48,013 nt of DNA from Sulfitobacter sp. (GTDB taxonomy: Bacteria; Pseudomonadota; Alphaproteobacteria; Rhodobacterales; Rhodobacteraceae): the NCBI GenBank assembly GCA_024636445.1, contig JAGXHE010000075.1, positions 1-48,013 on the forward strand. Reading direction: 5' to 3'. The position numbers and the translations under genes are program-made. The notes below the pieces were generated by a model. It was given only the letters and a program-made list of their open reading frames with translations, did not search any database and was not told the origin of the DNA. Positions 21,168-30,503 of this stretch are shown one piece after another; position 1 is the stretch's first letter; every line of letters begins with the position of its first letter.

Positions 21168-23525
21168 TCAGAACGTGGTCGAGAGGGTCAGATCGAAGCT
21201 TTGATCACGGTCATAGGTCTCTTTCTTGATCGCGTCGGTAAAGTTGAACCGCAAAGGACCAACCGGCGTGTCCCACAGGACCGAGAAGCCGATCACGTGG
21301 CGGAAAGACCCGCCTTCGCCAACGACACTGCCGCCGGTCAGATCAACATCGCTGAGATCCCACAGGTTGCCCACGTCGTAGAAGACCGCGCCGCGGATGC
21401 CGTATTCTTCCGGCAGACCCAGCGGGAATTCCGCCTCGAAACGCGCAGCAATATAGAGGTTGCCACCCAGCGCGTTGTCAAAACCACCGCTTTGATCGCG
21501 CGGGCCGATACCGCCCGGCTCGAAGCCGCGCATGATGCTGGGCCCCAGGATAAAGCGGTCTACAGCACGGTTCGTGCCTCCAAGCCAGCTGAGCGCCCCA
21601 CCTTCCAGTGTGGCGGTCAACGTGACTTCGTCGTTCAGGATACGTCGTTGCCCAACGATCTTGGCGGTGGTGCGAATGAATTCGCTGTCGCCACCGAGAC
21701 CGGCAAAGTCCTGACCGAACTGAAGCAAGACACCAGCCGTCGGGTCGAGACCCGAAAGACGGGTGTCGTAGGTGTAGGTATAGCCAACCGACGACCGGAA
21801 TTGCGCACCGGCAGCGATCTCGTTGCCAATGACTGCTCCGTTTTCGGGAGGCGTGCGTGCCTCCATCTCAATGCTTTCCGCAGTATAGCGCACTTGCAGA
21901 CGACCGTTATCGCTCACCGGGAAACCAAGGCTTGGCTCGATGATGTATTGCGCAGTGTCGTAAGAGGTAAAGCTGCTGTTGGTCGAGCCGTATTGCAGCT
22001 TGAGACCAAAAGCCAGATCACGCCCCAGCAGAGCCGGTTCGCGGAACACCAGACCATAGGACTCCGACTCTTCCGCAGTCGAGAATTCCAGCGACAGCGA
22101 TTGGCCCCGACCGACAAAGTTGCGCTCGACAAAGGACACAGCCAGACCGAAACCGTTCGCAGACGAGAACGTGCCGCCAAAGCTCAGAGAGCCTGTGGGC
22201 TTTTCGACGACATCCACGTCAATGATCACCTGCTCGGGGCTGGAGCCTTCGCGGGCGTTTACTTCGGCGCTTTCGAAGAAGTCCAGCGCCCGAACGCGTT
22301 CCGCGCTTTCGCGGATTTCACGCGGGTTGAACGGGTCGCCTTCGGCTACCGGGAACTGGCGGCGCAGAACGCGGTCCAGCGTGGTGGTGTTGCCTTCGAT
22401 ATCGATACGCTCGACAAAGACACGCGGGCCGCGGCTGATGACGAATTCAACGTCCAGTGTCAGATCGCGGTCGTTGCGGGTGATGCGCGGCTCTACGCGC
22501 ATGAAATCGACGGTGTTGCGGATCGCCAGCGCTTCCATGCGCGAGATTTCCTGCTCGACCAGCGAAGGCGAATATACCACGCCGGGCCGGATTTTCGTCA
22601 CCGCCTGATATTCAGCGGCATCCACACCGGGCATTTCGCTGACCGTGGTCACCTGACCGAACTTGAATTGCTGGCCTTCCTGAACGTTGAACACCAAGAA
22701 ATAGCCGTCACGCTCGCGGGTCAGCTCCGCGTTGACCGAGTTGATACGGAAATCGACGTACCCGCGCGACATGTAAAAGTCGCGCAGCATCTGCTTGTCG
22801 AACTCGATCCGGTCGGCCACGAATGTGTCGGCCTTGATCAACGTACGGAAGATACCGGCCTGCTTGGTGCCCAGGACACGGCGCAAACGGCTGTCGGAGA
22901 AAACGCGGTTGCCGACAAAGCTCAGACGCTCGATCTCGACCACATCGCCTTCGAAGATTTCAAACACCACGTCGACGCGGTTGTCGCGGCGTTTGATCAC
23001 GCGCGGTGTGACCCGTGCGGCCAGACGCCCGTCGTTGGAATAGGCCTCGGCGATGGCGGCTGCATCTCTCTCGGCAAGGCTGGGGTTGAACACACGGCGT
23101 TCGGCCGATTCGACCAGTACGACCAAGGCTTCGTCCTTGATGCGGCGGTTGCCCTCAAAGCTTATGCGGTTGATGGTTGGCAGTTCCACCACAGTGATCC
23201 GCAACGTGCTGCCTTGCGGCGTGATGGCAACGCTTTCAAACAATCCGCTGGACTGAAGACGCTGGTATGCGTCGTTCAATTGACCTGCCGACAGCGTTTG
23301 TCCACGTCCGATTCCGGCCTGGCTCAGGATCGCCGATTGGCCGATCCTTGCGTTGCCTTCGATAACCACACTGTCAAAGCGATAGGACTGAGCCTGCGCT
23401 TGCGTCGTGCTAAATGTGTAACTTGCTGCTACCGCTGCAAAAATAACGAAGGCTCGCAAAAGCCCAGTGGCGATGTAAACACGGCCATGTCGCTTGGCTG
23501 CACCGCCCTCTAACCCCAGTCTCAT
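21168..23525 (-). CDS. bamA: outer membrane protein assembly factor BamA
   Basis: BamA is the central, barrel-forming part of the machine that folds outer-membrane proteins. The 785-residue precursor has an N-terminal signal/anchor ending near AQAQS (about residue 46), five POTRA domains (starting YRFDSVVIEGNARIGQSAIL) and a C-terminal 16-strand barrel with the conserved IMRGFEPGGIGPRD and the terminal FDLTLSTTF, ending in Phe. I chose MRLGLEGG at 23525; there is only a weak ribosome binding site, and longer frames extend through the terminator hairpin at 23600. Confidence 0.96.
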   Translation of the reverse strand: MRLGLEGGAAKRHGRVYIATGLLRAFVIFAAVAASYTFSTTQAQAQSYRFDSVVIEGNARIGQSAILSQAGIGRGQTLSAGQLNDAYQRLQSSGLFESVAITPQGSTLRITVVELPTINRISFEGNRRIKDEALVVLVESAERRVFNPSLAERDAAAIAEAYSNDGRLAARVTPRVIKRRDNRVDVVFEIFEGDVVEIERLSFVGNRVFSDSRLRRVLGTKQAGIFRTLIKADTFVADRIEFDKQMLRDFYMSRGYVDFRINSVNAELTRERDGYFLVFNVQEGQQFKFGQVTTVSEMPGVDAAEYQAVTKIRPGVVYSPSLVEQEISRMEALAIRNTVDFMRVEPRITRNDRDLTLDVEFVISRGPRVFVERIDIEGNTTTLDRVLRRQFPVAEGDPFNPREIRESAERVRALDFFESAEVNAREGSSPEQVIIDVDVVEKPTGSLSFGGTFSSANGFGLAVSFVERNFVGRGQSLSLEFSTAEESESYGLVFREPALLGRDLAFGLKLQYGSTNSSFTSYDTAQYIIEPSLGFPVSDNGRLQVRYTAESIEMEARTPPENGAVIGNEIAAGAQFRSSVGYTYTYDTRLSGLDPTAGVLLQFGQDFAGLGGDSEFIRTTAKIVGQRRILNDEVTLTATLEGGALSWLGGTNRAVDRFILGPSIMRGFEPGGIGPRDQSGGFDNALGGNLYIAARFEAEFPLGLPEEYGIRGAVFYDVGNLWDLSDVDLTGGSVVGEGGSFRHVIGFSVLWDTPVGPLRFNFTDAIKKETYDRDQSFDLTLSTTF

Positions 23526-23587
23526 GGTTTTGACCCATTCTTTTAGACACCCATTGGTCTTCTGAGTACCCAAGAAGCGGGGCCTTG

Positions 23588-23621
23588 TCAAAACGACAAA
23601 GCTCGCCGCGAACGGCGAGCT
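23588..23621 (-). terminator. terminator or attenuator between the 41-residue peptide and bamA
   Basis: AGCTCGCCG (23600-23608), loop CGAA and CGGCGAGCT (23613-23621) form a perfect 9-bp stem. On the minus strand it is followed by TTTGTCGTTTT. It lies behind the small gene at 23662-23787 and in front of bamA, so bamA probably has its own promoter or depends on readthrough. Confidence 0.6.
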
Positions 23622-23661
23622 GTTACAGGTTGTCATGAAGTGGTCGCCCGTGGGGCGCCGC

Positions 23662-23787
23662 CTAGAGGCTGCCGATGAAGGCACCCAGCCATAAAGCCCC
23701 CGCGATCGTCGCAAGATACAGCGCACGATCCCAATTCAGAAGCATCAAAAGGCTCAGGCCATTGTACCCAGATTTCAGTGTTTGCAT
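23662..23787 (-). CDS. 41-residue membrane peptide between rseP and bamA
   Basis: The frame reads MQTLKSGYNGLSLLMLLNWD and then RALYLATIAGALWLGAFIGS plus a final Leu. The second half is one good membrane span; the first half is weakly hydrophobic. The ATG at 23787 has an AGGGG nine bases upstream, and a strong hairpin with a T-rich tract follows the stop. This is the pattern of a real small gene. Its place between the envelope genes rseP and bamA suggests an envelope role, but no function is known to me. It lies in the 360-base gap that otherwise has no gene. Confidence 0.6.
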   Translation of the reverse strand: MQTLKSGYNGLSLLMLLNWDRALYLATIAGALWLGAFIGSL

Positions 23788-23887
23788 GATCCATGTCCCC
23801 TTGTTCGCGGACTTGCCTACGAGGGGATTATGGCGTCAGTTTGTCTGATTGTGGCAAGAATGTGGCAACTTCATCCTATCCGTGTGT

Positions 23888-25237
23888 TCAGGGGCAGAAC
23901 ACATCGTTGAAAAGGGCAAAAACCATAAGTGTCAGCACCAATGTCAGGCCAATCCCCATCAGAATACGCAACGCACCATCGCTTGGCGGGCGTTTCGTCA
24001 CGGCCTCGTAGGCGTAAAACACGAGATGCCCACCATCCAGCGCCGGGATCGGGAACAGGTTCAGCAGTCCGACCGCCGTGCTGAGCACCGCGATGAACCA
24101 CACGAAGGATTCCGCGCCCTGACTGGCCAGCGTTCCCGAAGTCTGGGCGATTCCGATAGGCCCAGACAGGTTGCAGGTGCTGATTGCCCCGGTGATCATG
24201 TGACCAAGACCCGACAGCGATCCGGTGATAATCCGCCAGGTCTGCCGCGCAGCACCGCTGAACGCCTCGCCCACGCCGCGCGCTTCGGTGCCCAGATCGA
24301 ACGCAGTGCCGCCCTGAATACCAATGCGCCATTGCGTGGCAAAGCCACCATCGGGCTGCGGCTCGTCGATGCGCTTGGCGGTCAGGGTCTTGTCCAGAAC
24401 TTCACCCTCGCGCCAGACTTTCAGCGCCACCGGCGCACCGTCCGACGCTTCGACGACGGTTCTGAGTTGCTCGAAGGCCACGATCGGCGTGCCGTTCACG
24501 CCAACGATTACATCGCCAATCTCAAGATCGGCAGCCACAGCCGCGCTCCGCGGGCTGAGGGCCACGATCAGCGGCGGGAAGATATAGGGGCCCTGCACGT
24601 CCATCTCGGCCCCGTCGCGCTCTATGCGGTAGTCCAGCACTTCGGCCCTGGGCAGATTTTCCAGAAAGGTGCCATAGGCTTCGTCATTGATCGACGGCAC
24701 CGGTGCGCCAGCGATCTCCAGCACTGTATCGCCGGTCTGCAACTGGTTTACCTCGGCGGGCAGCGGGCGCAATTCACCGACGGTCAACGGGTCGCGCGGC
24801 ACACCTGCAGTCAGCAAGATTGCGGCAAAGACCAGTATCGAGAAGATAAAGTTGAAGGCAGGGCCAGCCGCCACCGTGGCCGCACGCGCCCAAAGCGGCG
24901 CTCCGTGCATGGTGCGCCGCAAAGCAACCGCATCGGAGCCCGCCGCCTGCATCGCATCCACATCCTTGCCCGAGGCCGCATTCGCGTCACCAGCAAATTT
25001 CACGTAGCCGCCAAAGGGAAGTGCCGCAATCTGCCATTGGGTGCCACGTTTGTCGGTGCGTTTGTACAAAACCGGACCAAATCCCAACGAGAATACATCG
25101 GCATGGATACCAGTCCAGCGCCCGACGATATAATGGCCGTATTCATGGATCGTCACGATAACGCTGAGCGCCAGCACGAAAGCGGCGACGGTCCAGATCA
25201 GGCCGCCGACCTGTGGAATCAATCCAAAAATGTCCAA
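23888..25237 (-). CDS. rseP: site-2 intramembrane metalloprotease RseP
   Basis: RseP cuts membrane-bound anti-sigma factors and signal peptides inside the inner membrane. The 449-residue protein has the zinc motif HEYGH (in VIVTIHEYGHYIVGRW), a first membrane span before it, two PDZ domains (around LQTGDTVLEIAGAPVPSIND and LEIGDVIVGVNGTPIVAFEQ) and the third zinc ligand in NLFPIPALDGGHLVFY. The end is hydrophobic, as in the family. It follows dxr by only four bases, the common alphaproteobacterial order. Confidence 0.96.
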   Translation of the reverse strand: MDIFGLIPQVGGLIWTVAAFVLALSVIVTIHEYGHYIVGRWTGIHADVFSLGFGPVLYKRTDKRGTQWQIAALPFGGYVKFAGDANAASGKDVDAMQAAGSDAVALRRTMHGAPLWARAATVAAGPAFNFIFSILVFAAILLTAGVPRDPLTVGELRPLPAEVNQLQTGDTVLEIAGAPVPSINDEAYGTFLENLPRAEVLDYRIERDGAEMDVQGPYIFPPLIVALSPRSAAVAADLEIGDVIVGVNGTPIVAFEQLRTVVEASDGAPVALKVWREGEVLDKTLTAKRIDEPQPDGGFATQWRIGIQGGTAFDLGTEARGVGEAFSGAARQTWRIITGSLSGLGHMITGAISTCNLSGPIGIAQTSGTLASQGAESFVWFIAVLSTAVGLLNLFPIPALDGGHLVFYAYEAVTKRPPSDGALRILMGIGLTLVLTLMVFALFNDVFCP

Positions 25238-25241
25238 AACT

Positions 25242-26420
25242 CTACCCTGCTCTTTTTTCTATGATGTCTTGTGCGACCTTGCGTGCCACATGGTCAGCGG
25301 AAGCGACGTTATCAAGTGTCATCGAGGCGTCAATGTGACCACCCGCCGCGTCCATCTGTGTCAGAACCTCTTCGACCACCTGCGCCATCGCGGTAAAGCA
25401 CAAGGCCCCGGCGATAAACCCGTCCAGCGCGGTTTCTTTTGCAGCGTTGAACACGGCGCCGGCCAGCCCGCCGCGTGCCATCACCTCGCGCGCCAGCCGC
25501 AATGCGGGCCAGCGGTCAATGTCTGGTGCGCGAAAGGTCAGGCTGCCGATGGCCGCCAGATCCAGCCGTTCGACGGGAAGCATGCGGCGTTCGGGCCAAT
25601 GCAGCGCATAGCCGATTGCGTGGCGCATGTCCGGCGGTCCGACATGGGCCATCAGCGCCCCGTCGTGAAAGCCCACAAGCGCGTGGATCATCGATTCGGG
25701 GTGCACCAGCACTTCGATCTTGTCGGGTGAGACGCCGAAATATTCCCGTGTTTCAATGACTTCCAGCGCCTTGTTGAACATTGACGCGGAATCGATGGTG
25801 ATGCGTTGGCCCATGTCCCAGTTGGGATGGCTCGACGCCTGCGCCAGCGTCGCATTGGGCAGATCGTCCAGCGGCCAGTCGCGGAACGCGCCGCCCGAGG
25901 CGGTGATCACGATGCGCTCGACCGCAGCCATATCCTCGCCCACCAGTGCTTGAAAAACAGCACTGTGTTCGCTGTCGACGGGCAATATCCGCGCGTCATG
26001 TTTGCGCGCCGTCTCAAGGATCAGCGCGCCCGCACAGACCAGCGATTCCTTGTTGGCCAGTGCCAAGGTTGCGCCCTGTTGCAGCGCCGCCATGCCCGGT
26101 GCCAGCCCTGCAGCGCCGACAATCGCCGACATTACCCAATCAGCGGGACGTGCGGCGGCCTCGGACAGGGCCGCCTGCCCTGCTGCGGCCTCGACACCCG
26201 AACCGGCCAAGGCACCCCGCAGATCGTCCAGACTGCTTTCATCGGCGGTCACCGCCACCTGCGCGTTCAGCATTCGCGCGTCGGCGGCCAGTTGCGCGAT
26301 ATTCCCCGCGCCAGTCAGCGCAACGACTTCGTAGGCGGGCAAATCCCGCTTGATCAGATCAATTGTGTTCTGCCCGATCGACCCCGTGGCCCCCAGAATA
26401 CTGATCCGCCTGCGCGTCAT
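25242..26420 (-). CDS. dxr: 1-deoxy-D-xylulose 5-phosphate reductoisomerase
   Basis: Dxr makes 2-C-methyl-erythritol 4-phosphate, the committed step of the MEP isoprenoid pathway, and so feeds the UppS carrier lipid made two genes upstream. The 392-residue protein has the NADPH-binding start RRISILGATGSIGQNTIDLI, the substrate and metal segment LPVDSEHSAVFQAL and the flexible-loop motif HPNWDMGQRITIDSASMFNK. The C-terminal domain is complete. It lies six bases behind cdsA and four before rseP. Confidence 0.97.
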   Translation of the reverse strand: MTRRRISILGATGSIGQNTIDLIKRDLPAYEVVALTGAGNIAQLAADARMLNAQVAVTADESSLDDLRGALAGSGVEAAAGQAALSEAAARPADWVMSAIVGAAGLAPGMAALQQGATLALANKESLVCAGALILETARKHDARILPVDSEHSAVFQALVGEDMAAVERIVITASGGAFRDWPLDDLPNATLAQASSHPNWDMGQRITIDSASMFNKALEVIETREYFGVSPDKIEVLVHPESMIHALVGFHDGALMAHVGPPDMRHAIGYALHWPERRMLPVERLDLAAIGSLTFRAPDIDRWPALRLAREVMARGGLAGAVFNAAKETALDGFIAGALCFTAMAQVVEEVLTQMDAAGGHIDASMTLDNVASADHVARKVAQDIIEKRAG

Positions 26421-26426
26421 GTCAGG

Positions 26427-27221
26427 TCAGACCAATCCGGGCGGAAAGCCGATGATCTGCCCCACGATCAGCAGGAACACCGAGGCCCCCATCATGCCGT
26501 CGAACCGGTCCAGCACGCCGCCATGTCCGGGTATCAGCGTGCTGCTGTCCTTGACGTCGGTGTGCCGTTTGATCGCGCTTTCGGCGATGTCACCCATTTG
26601 TGAAACCATTGATATCGCGATGGAAATACCGATCATCTCACTGGTGGCACCTGTCACGATGGCGGTGATCCAGCCGACGATCCCGGCCCCGATCCAGCCT
26701 GCGGCAGTGCCCGACCATGTCTTTTTGGGGCTGACGCGCGGCCAGAACTTCGGCCCGCCGATCAGACGCCCGGCGAAATAGCCCACCACGTCTGTGACCA
26801 CCACGACCACGACCAGCCACAGCATCCAGCCAAAGCCCAGATCGTCGCGCAACAGCATGATGCCAAAGCCCGCCAGCTGCACCAGAACCGCGTAGGACAT
26901 GAAGATCGTGCGGTGCTGCGACAACATCCCGAAGCCGACCATCATCGGGGCCAGCAGGATCGGAAGCGCCCAGCCCGCAGGCAGGTAGGACGCCACCAGC
27001 AGCGCCGTGCCCGACAGCAGCCCCAATTGCAACGCCACCGCAGGCGTGAGCGGCGCCAGCATGCGCACCAGTTCCCACACACACAGCCCGCAGATCAGCG
27101 CGACCAGCAGATGAAACGGATGCCCGCCGACCGCAACACCAACCAGACCGACGATAACCATCACAGCAGCCGAGCCCATGCGCACGGCCAGATCGGACCA
27201 TTTCGTATCGCTTGTGTTCAT
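26427..27221 (-). CDS. cdsA: phosphatidate cytidylyltransferase
   Basis: CdsA makes CDP-diacylglycerol, precursor of all phospholipids. The 264-residue integral membrane protein has about eight spans and the family signature in the C-terminal part: SPKKTWSGTAAGWIGAGIVG, then KRHTDVKDSSTLIPGHGGVL and DRFDGMMGA. I chose the ATG at 27221 because it overlaps the uppS stop as ATGA (27218-27221); the longer frame runs back into uppS. Confidence 0.95.
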   Translation of the reverse strand: MNTSDTKWSDLAVRMGSAAVMVIVGLVGVAVGGHPFHLLVALICGLCVWELVRMLAPLTPAVALQLGLLSGTALLVASYLPAGWALPILLAPMMVGFGMLSQHRTIFMSYAVLVQLAGFGIMLLRDDLGFGWMLWLVVVVVVTDVVGYFAGRLIGGPKFWPRVSPKKTWSGTAAGWIGAGIVGWITAIVTGATSEMIGISIAISMVSQMGDIAESAIKRHTDVKDSSTLIPGHGGVLDRFDGMMGASVFLLIVGQIIGFPPGLV

Positions 27222-27937
27222 GCCTTTACCCCTCCGAACCGACGCTCGCGGCCTGCGTAGGATGCGCAAAGCCTTGCGAATTCCTCTTTGGTGAAATCCG
27301 GCCACAACGTGTCTATGAATTCATACTCGGCATAGGCCGACTGCCACAGCAAAAAGTTCGATATGCGCGCCTCGCCCGAAGTGCGGATCACCAGATCTGG
27401 ATCGGGCAGCACATAGGTATCAAGGTACTTGGGCAAGGTTTCCTCGTCCACGTCGTCGGGATCAAGCTTGCCTGCGGCCACGTCGCGCGCCAGACGTTTG
27501 GTGGCGCGGGCCACCTCGTCGCGGCTGCCGTAATTCAGCGCGATTGTCAGGTGAACGGCCGTGTTGTTTTCGGTCAGTTTTTCAAGATCGTCCATCAGCT
27601 TGATCAGCTTCGCATCCAGCCGCACCCGGTCGCCGATGAACCGCACCCTTACGCCAAACTGGTCCAGCGCACGCGCCTCGCGGCTGATGTACATCCGAAA
27701 CAGGGTCATCAGACCGGCCACTTCCACCTGGGTGCGCCGCCAGTTCTCGGTCGAGAATGCAAAGATCGTCAGATATTCCACACCAATATCGGGGCAGCTT
27801 TCCACGACTTCACGCACACGTCTGGCCCCGGCCCGGTGGCCAAATAGGCGCGGACGCCCGCGTTGGGTCGCCCAGCGTCCGTTGCCGTCCATGATGATGG
27901 CGACGTGGCGTGGACCGGTGGGAATGGATTCAGCGAT
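27218..27937 (-). CDS. uppS: undecaprenyl diphosphate synthase, start codon non-canonical
   Basis: UppS builds the C55 lipid carrier for peptidoglycan and other polymers. Core motifs are present: MDGNGRWA with the catalytic Asp, FGHRAGARRVREVV, FAFSTENWRR and DLVIRTSGEARISNFLLWQ. Family members begin some 15-20 residues before MDGNG with PRHVAII; that sequence is present and in frame upstream, but the 21 codons between an in-frame TGA and MDGNG contain no ATG, GTG or TTG. An AAGGAG (27945-27950) stands seven bases before ATC at 27937, giving AESIPTGPRHVAIIMDGNG. I therefore give 27937 as the start. The ATG at 27892 would remove the first beta strand. Mutation, AUC start or sequencing error are all possible. 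Confidence 0.85.
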   Translation of the reverse strand: MAESIPTGPRHVAIIMDGNGRWATQRGRPRLFGHRAGARRVREVVESCPDIGVEYLTIFAFSTENWRRTQVEVAGLMTLFRMYISREARALDQFGVRVRFIGDRVRLDAKLIKLMDDLEKLTENNTAVHLTIALNYGSRDEVARATKRLARDVAAGKLDPDDVDEETLPKYLDTYVLPDPDLVIRTSGEARISNFLLWQSAYAEYEFIDTLWPDFTKEEFARLCASYAGRERRFGGVKA

Positions 27938-28018
27938 GACAAAGCTCCTTGGGGCTCAATACGTGACCGGTGACTGTCGCCTCGGTGCAAATAGACCGCG
28001 ACGCGAGGTTCAGGCCGA

Positions 28019-28582
28019 TCAGACCTGCATGATCTCCGCTTGCTTGTTCTCCAGCGCATCGTCGATTTGCTTGATATAGCTGTTGGTCAGATCCTGCACT
28101 TCGGTCTCCCAGATCTTCTGGTCGTCCTCGGACAGCCCGTCGGTCTTGGCCTTCTTGATCTGGTCCATACCGTCGCGACGCAGGTTGCGGATGCTGACGC
28201 GGGCGTGCTCGGCATATTGGCCGGCCACTTTCGACAGATCGCGGCGGCGCTCTTCGTTCAGCTCGGGGATCGGCAGCATGATGATCGTGCCGTTCAGTTG
28301 CGGGTTGATCCCCAGACCGCTTTCGCGAATGGCCTTTTCAACAGCGTTCACCATGGATTTGTCCCACACGTTGATGGTGACCATGCGCGGCTCTGGCACG
28401 TTGACGGTACCGACCTGGTTGATCGGTGTGCGCTGGCCGTAGGCCTCGACCATCACCGGCTCCAGCATCGACGCCGACCCGCGGCCTGTGCGCAGAGAGG
28501 CAAATTCGGTTTTCAGCGCCGAAATCGCGCCATCCATGCGTCGTTTCAGATCGTCGGTATCGAGCATAAAGTCTTCGGACAT
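28019..28582 (-). CDS. frr: ribosome recycling factor
   Basis: RRF splits the post-termination ribosome together with EF-G. The 187-residue protein is full length and has the family core [20 protein letters not shown], the segment [20 protein letters not shown] and the C-terminal helix with [17 protein letters not shown]. It lies between pyrH and uppS, the order common to most bacteria (usually rpsB-tsf-pyrH-frr-uppS). Confidence 0.98.
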   Translation of the reverse strand: MSEDFMLDTDDLKRRMDGAISALKTEFASLRTGRGSASMLEPVMVEAYGQRTPINQVGTVNVPEPRMVTINVWDKSMVNAVEKAIRESGLGINPQLNGTIIMLPIPELNEERRRDLSKVAGQYAEHARVSIRNLRRDGMDQIKKAKTDGLSEDDQKIWETEVQDLTNSYIKQIDDALENKQAEIMQV

Positions 28583-28694
28583 GAGGCTTTCCCCTTATTG
28601 GTCGCGCGCGCCCCTTCCCCGGGCGTGGTGCGGGTATAGATCAACCCAACGCCCGAAGGCCAGTAGGGTTTCGCTCTTGTTGGGCGGTGACGGG

Positions 28695-29432
28695 TCAGCC
28701 GTGCACGCGGGTGTAGGTGCCTTTGCCTGCAAGAATACCTTTGAACCCGCCGGGTTCGTCCAGTGAAAAGACGATGATCGGCAGGTTGTTGTCACGCGCC
28801 AGTGCGATGGCAGAGGCGTCCATCACGCCCAGACGTTTTTGCAGCACGTCATCATAGCTGACCACGTCATAGCGCTTGGCATCGGCAAATTTCACCGGGT
28901 CCTTGTCATAGACGCCATCGACCTTGGTGCCCTTGAAGATCGCCTCGCAGGACATCTCGTTGGCGCGCAGGGTCGCGGCGGTGTCGGTGGTAAAATACGG
29001 GTTGCCCGTACCGGCGGCAAAGATGCAAACCCGCTTTTTCTCAAGGTGACGCACGGCGCGGCGGCGGATGTATGGCTCGGCCACCTCGTTCATGGTGATG
29101 GCGGAAATCACCCGCGTGTGAATGCCCAGCTCTTCAAGCGAGGATTGCATCGCCAGCGCGTTCATCACCGTGGCCAGCATCCCCATATAGTCGGCGGTGG
29201 TGCGTTCCATCCCCTGCGCCGACCCTTGCAGGCCGCGAAAGATGTTGCCGCCGCCAATGACCATGCAGATCTCGACGCCCAGTTCGTGCACCGACTGCAC
29301 CTCGCGGGCGATGCGTTCGACGGTGGGCGGATGCAGGCCAAAGCCCTGATCCCCCATCAGCGCCTCGCCCGATATTTTCAGCATCACACGTTTGAAAGTG
29401 ACGTCCGAGGCAGCTTTGATCGCGTCGCTCAT
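28695..29432 (-). CDS. pyrH: UMP kinase
   Basis: PyrH phosphorylates UMP to UDP. The 245-residue amino-acid-kinase-fold protein has [20 protein letters not shown] at the N-terminus, the nucleotide site [20 protein letters not shown] and [16 protein letters not shown] chose [10 protein letters not shown] at 29432, which has GGAG upstream; the longer frame to 29471 crosses the likely promoter. It appears to head the long minus-strand run; miaA starts on the other strand 93 bases away. Confidence 0.97.
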   Translation of the reverse strand: MSDAIKAASDVTFKRVMLKISGEALMGDQGFGLHPPTVERIAREVQSVHELGVEICMVIGGGNIFRGLQGSAQGMERTTADYMGMLATVMNALAMQSSLEELGIHTRVISAITMNEVAEPYIRRRAVRHLEKKRVCIFAAGTGNPYFTTDTAATLRANEMSCEAIFKGTKVDGVYDKDPVKFADAKRYDVVSYDDVLQKRLGVMDASAIALARDNNLPIIVFSLDEPGGFKGILAGKGTYTRVHG

Positions 29433-29525
29433 TGAGTTCTCCGGCTTTTGGGCAGTTTTGTTCGTGCGCAAACTGTCCTAAAACACCGCTCAGTTCAATG
29501 CACAGCGCAAGGGTATCGGCAATAA

Positions 29526-30410
29526 ATGGACGCTTTTAGGCCACTTGATCTGTCTGTCGTCGACCCGGACCGGCCTGTGCTGATTTCAGGGCCGACCGCG
29601 TCCGGCAAATCGGGGCTGGCGCTGGCCATCGCCGAGGCACAGGGCGGTGTGATCGTGAACGCCGATGCGAGCCAGATCTACGACTGCTGGCAGGTGGTGA
29701 CAGCACGCCCAGACGCCCACGATCTGGCGCGTGCGCCGCACCTGCTGTACGGGCATGTGGGCTATGACGCGATGTACTCTGCCGGTCACTGGCTGCGCGA
29801 GGTTGCACCGCTCCTGTCGGGTCCCGATCGACCAATCATCGTAGGCGGGACGGGGCTGTATTTTACCGCACTGACCAAAGGGCTGGCCGAGATACCGGAG
29901 ACGCCGGACGATCTGCGCAAGACGGCTGATGCGATTCCCTTGGATGCGTTGCTGGCGGCGCTCGATCCCGAAACCACCGCGCGGATCGACACCAACAACC
30001 GCGCAAGGGTGCAGCGCGCGTGGGAAGTGCTGCATGCCACCGGGCGCGGGCTGGCCGCGTGGCATGACGATACGCCGCCGCCGCTGTTGCCCGAGGGTTC
30101 GGCCACCTGCATCGCGCTGAGCAGCCCGCCCGACTGGCTGAATCTGCGTATCGCGCAGCGGTTCGACATGATGCTGGACGGCGGCGCACTGGACGAGATT
30201 GCCGCGATGCGCGACCGCTATGACCCTGCCCTGTCCAGTTGTCGTGCAATCGGCGTGCCCGAACTGATGGCCCATGCGCAGGGCAGGATCACGCTGGAGG
30301 CGGCCCGTGACGCCGCCGTGATCGCATCGCGTCAATATGCAAAACGCCAGCGCACATGGCAGCGATCGAAAATGGCGCACTGGCAATGGGTTGACCCTTC
30401 GACGGGCTGA
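29526..30410 (+). CDS. miaA: tRNA dimethylallyltransferase
   Basis: MiaA adds a dimethylallyl group to A37 of tRNAs that read codons starting with U, using a product of the MEP pathway. The 294-residue protein has Walker A ([20 protein letters not shown]), the substrate motif [28 protein letters not shown] and the tRNA-binding end [12 protein letters not shown]. The start at 29526 gives the usual length. It is divergent from pyrH. Confidence 0.96.
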   Translation: MDAFRPLDLSVVDPDRPVLISGPTASGKSGLALAIAEAQGGVIVNADASQIYDCWQVVTARPDAHDLARAPHLLYGHVGYDAMYSAGHWLREVAPLLSGPDRPIIVGGTGLYFTALTKGLAEIPETPDDLRKTADAIPLDALLAALDPETTARIDTNNRARVQRAWEVLHATGRGLAAWHDDTPPPLLPEGSATCIALSSPPDWLNLRIAQRFDMMLDGGALDEIAAMRDRYDPALSSCRAIGVPELMAHAQGRITLEAARDAAVIASRQYAKRQRTWQRSKMAHWQWVDPSTG

Positions 30411-30437
30411 ACAGGTTTTCACTATCTTCACATTTTT

Positions 30438-30461
30438 GGCACATATCGGGGGATATGTGCC
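30438..30461. promoter_or_regulatory. 24-base palindrome before the AraC gene
   Basis: GGCACATATC, loop GGGG and GATATGTGCC form a perfect 10-bp inverted repeat. A TTGACA (30463-30468) follows at once, which could be the -35 box of the AraC-type gene at 30504. The palindrome may be an operator over that promoter or a terminator of miaA with a poor T tract (TTTG). Confidence 0.45.
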
Positions 30462-30503
30462 TTTGACATTGCATTTATAGAACCCTTACGTATCGTCAGT
30501 GGC

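Noticed and set aside
21201-23513. A very long open frame (770 codons) on the plus strand opposite bamA
   Set aside because: It is the mirror of the bamA reading frame in high-GC DNA. It has no known domain, and bamA on the other strand is unmistakable.
23849-25264. A 471-codon plus-strand frame opposite rseP
   Set aside because: Shadow of rseP; no domain or ribosome site.
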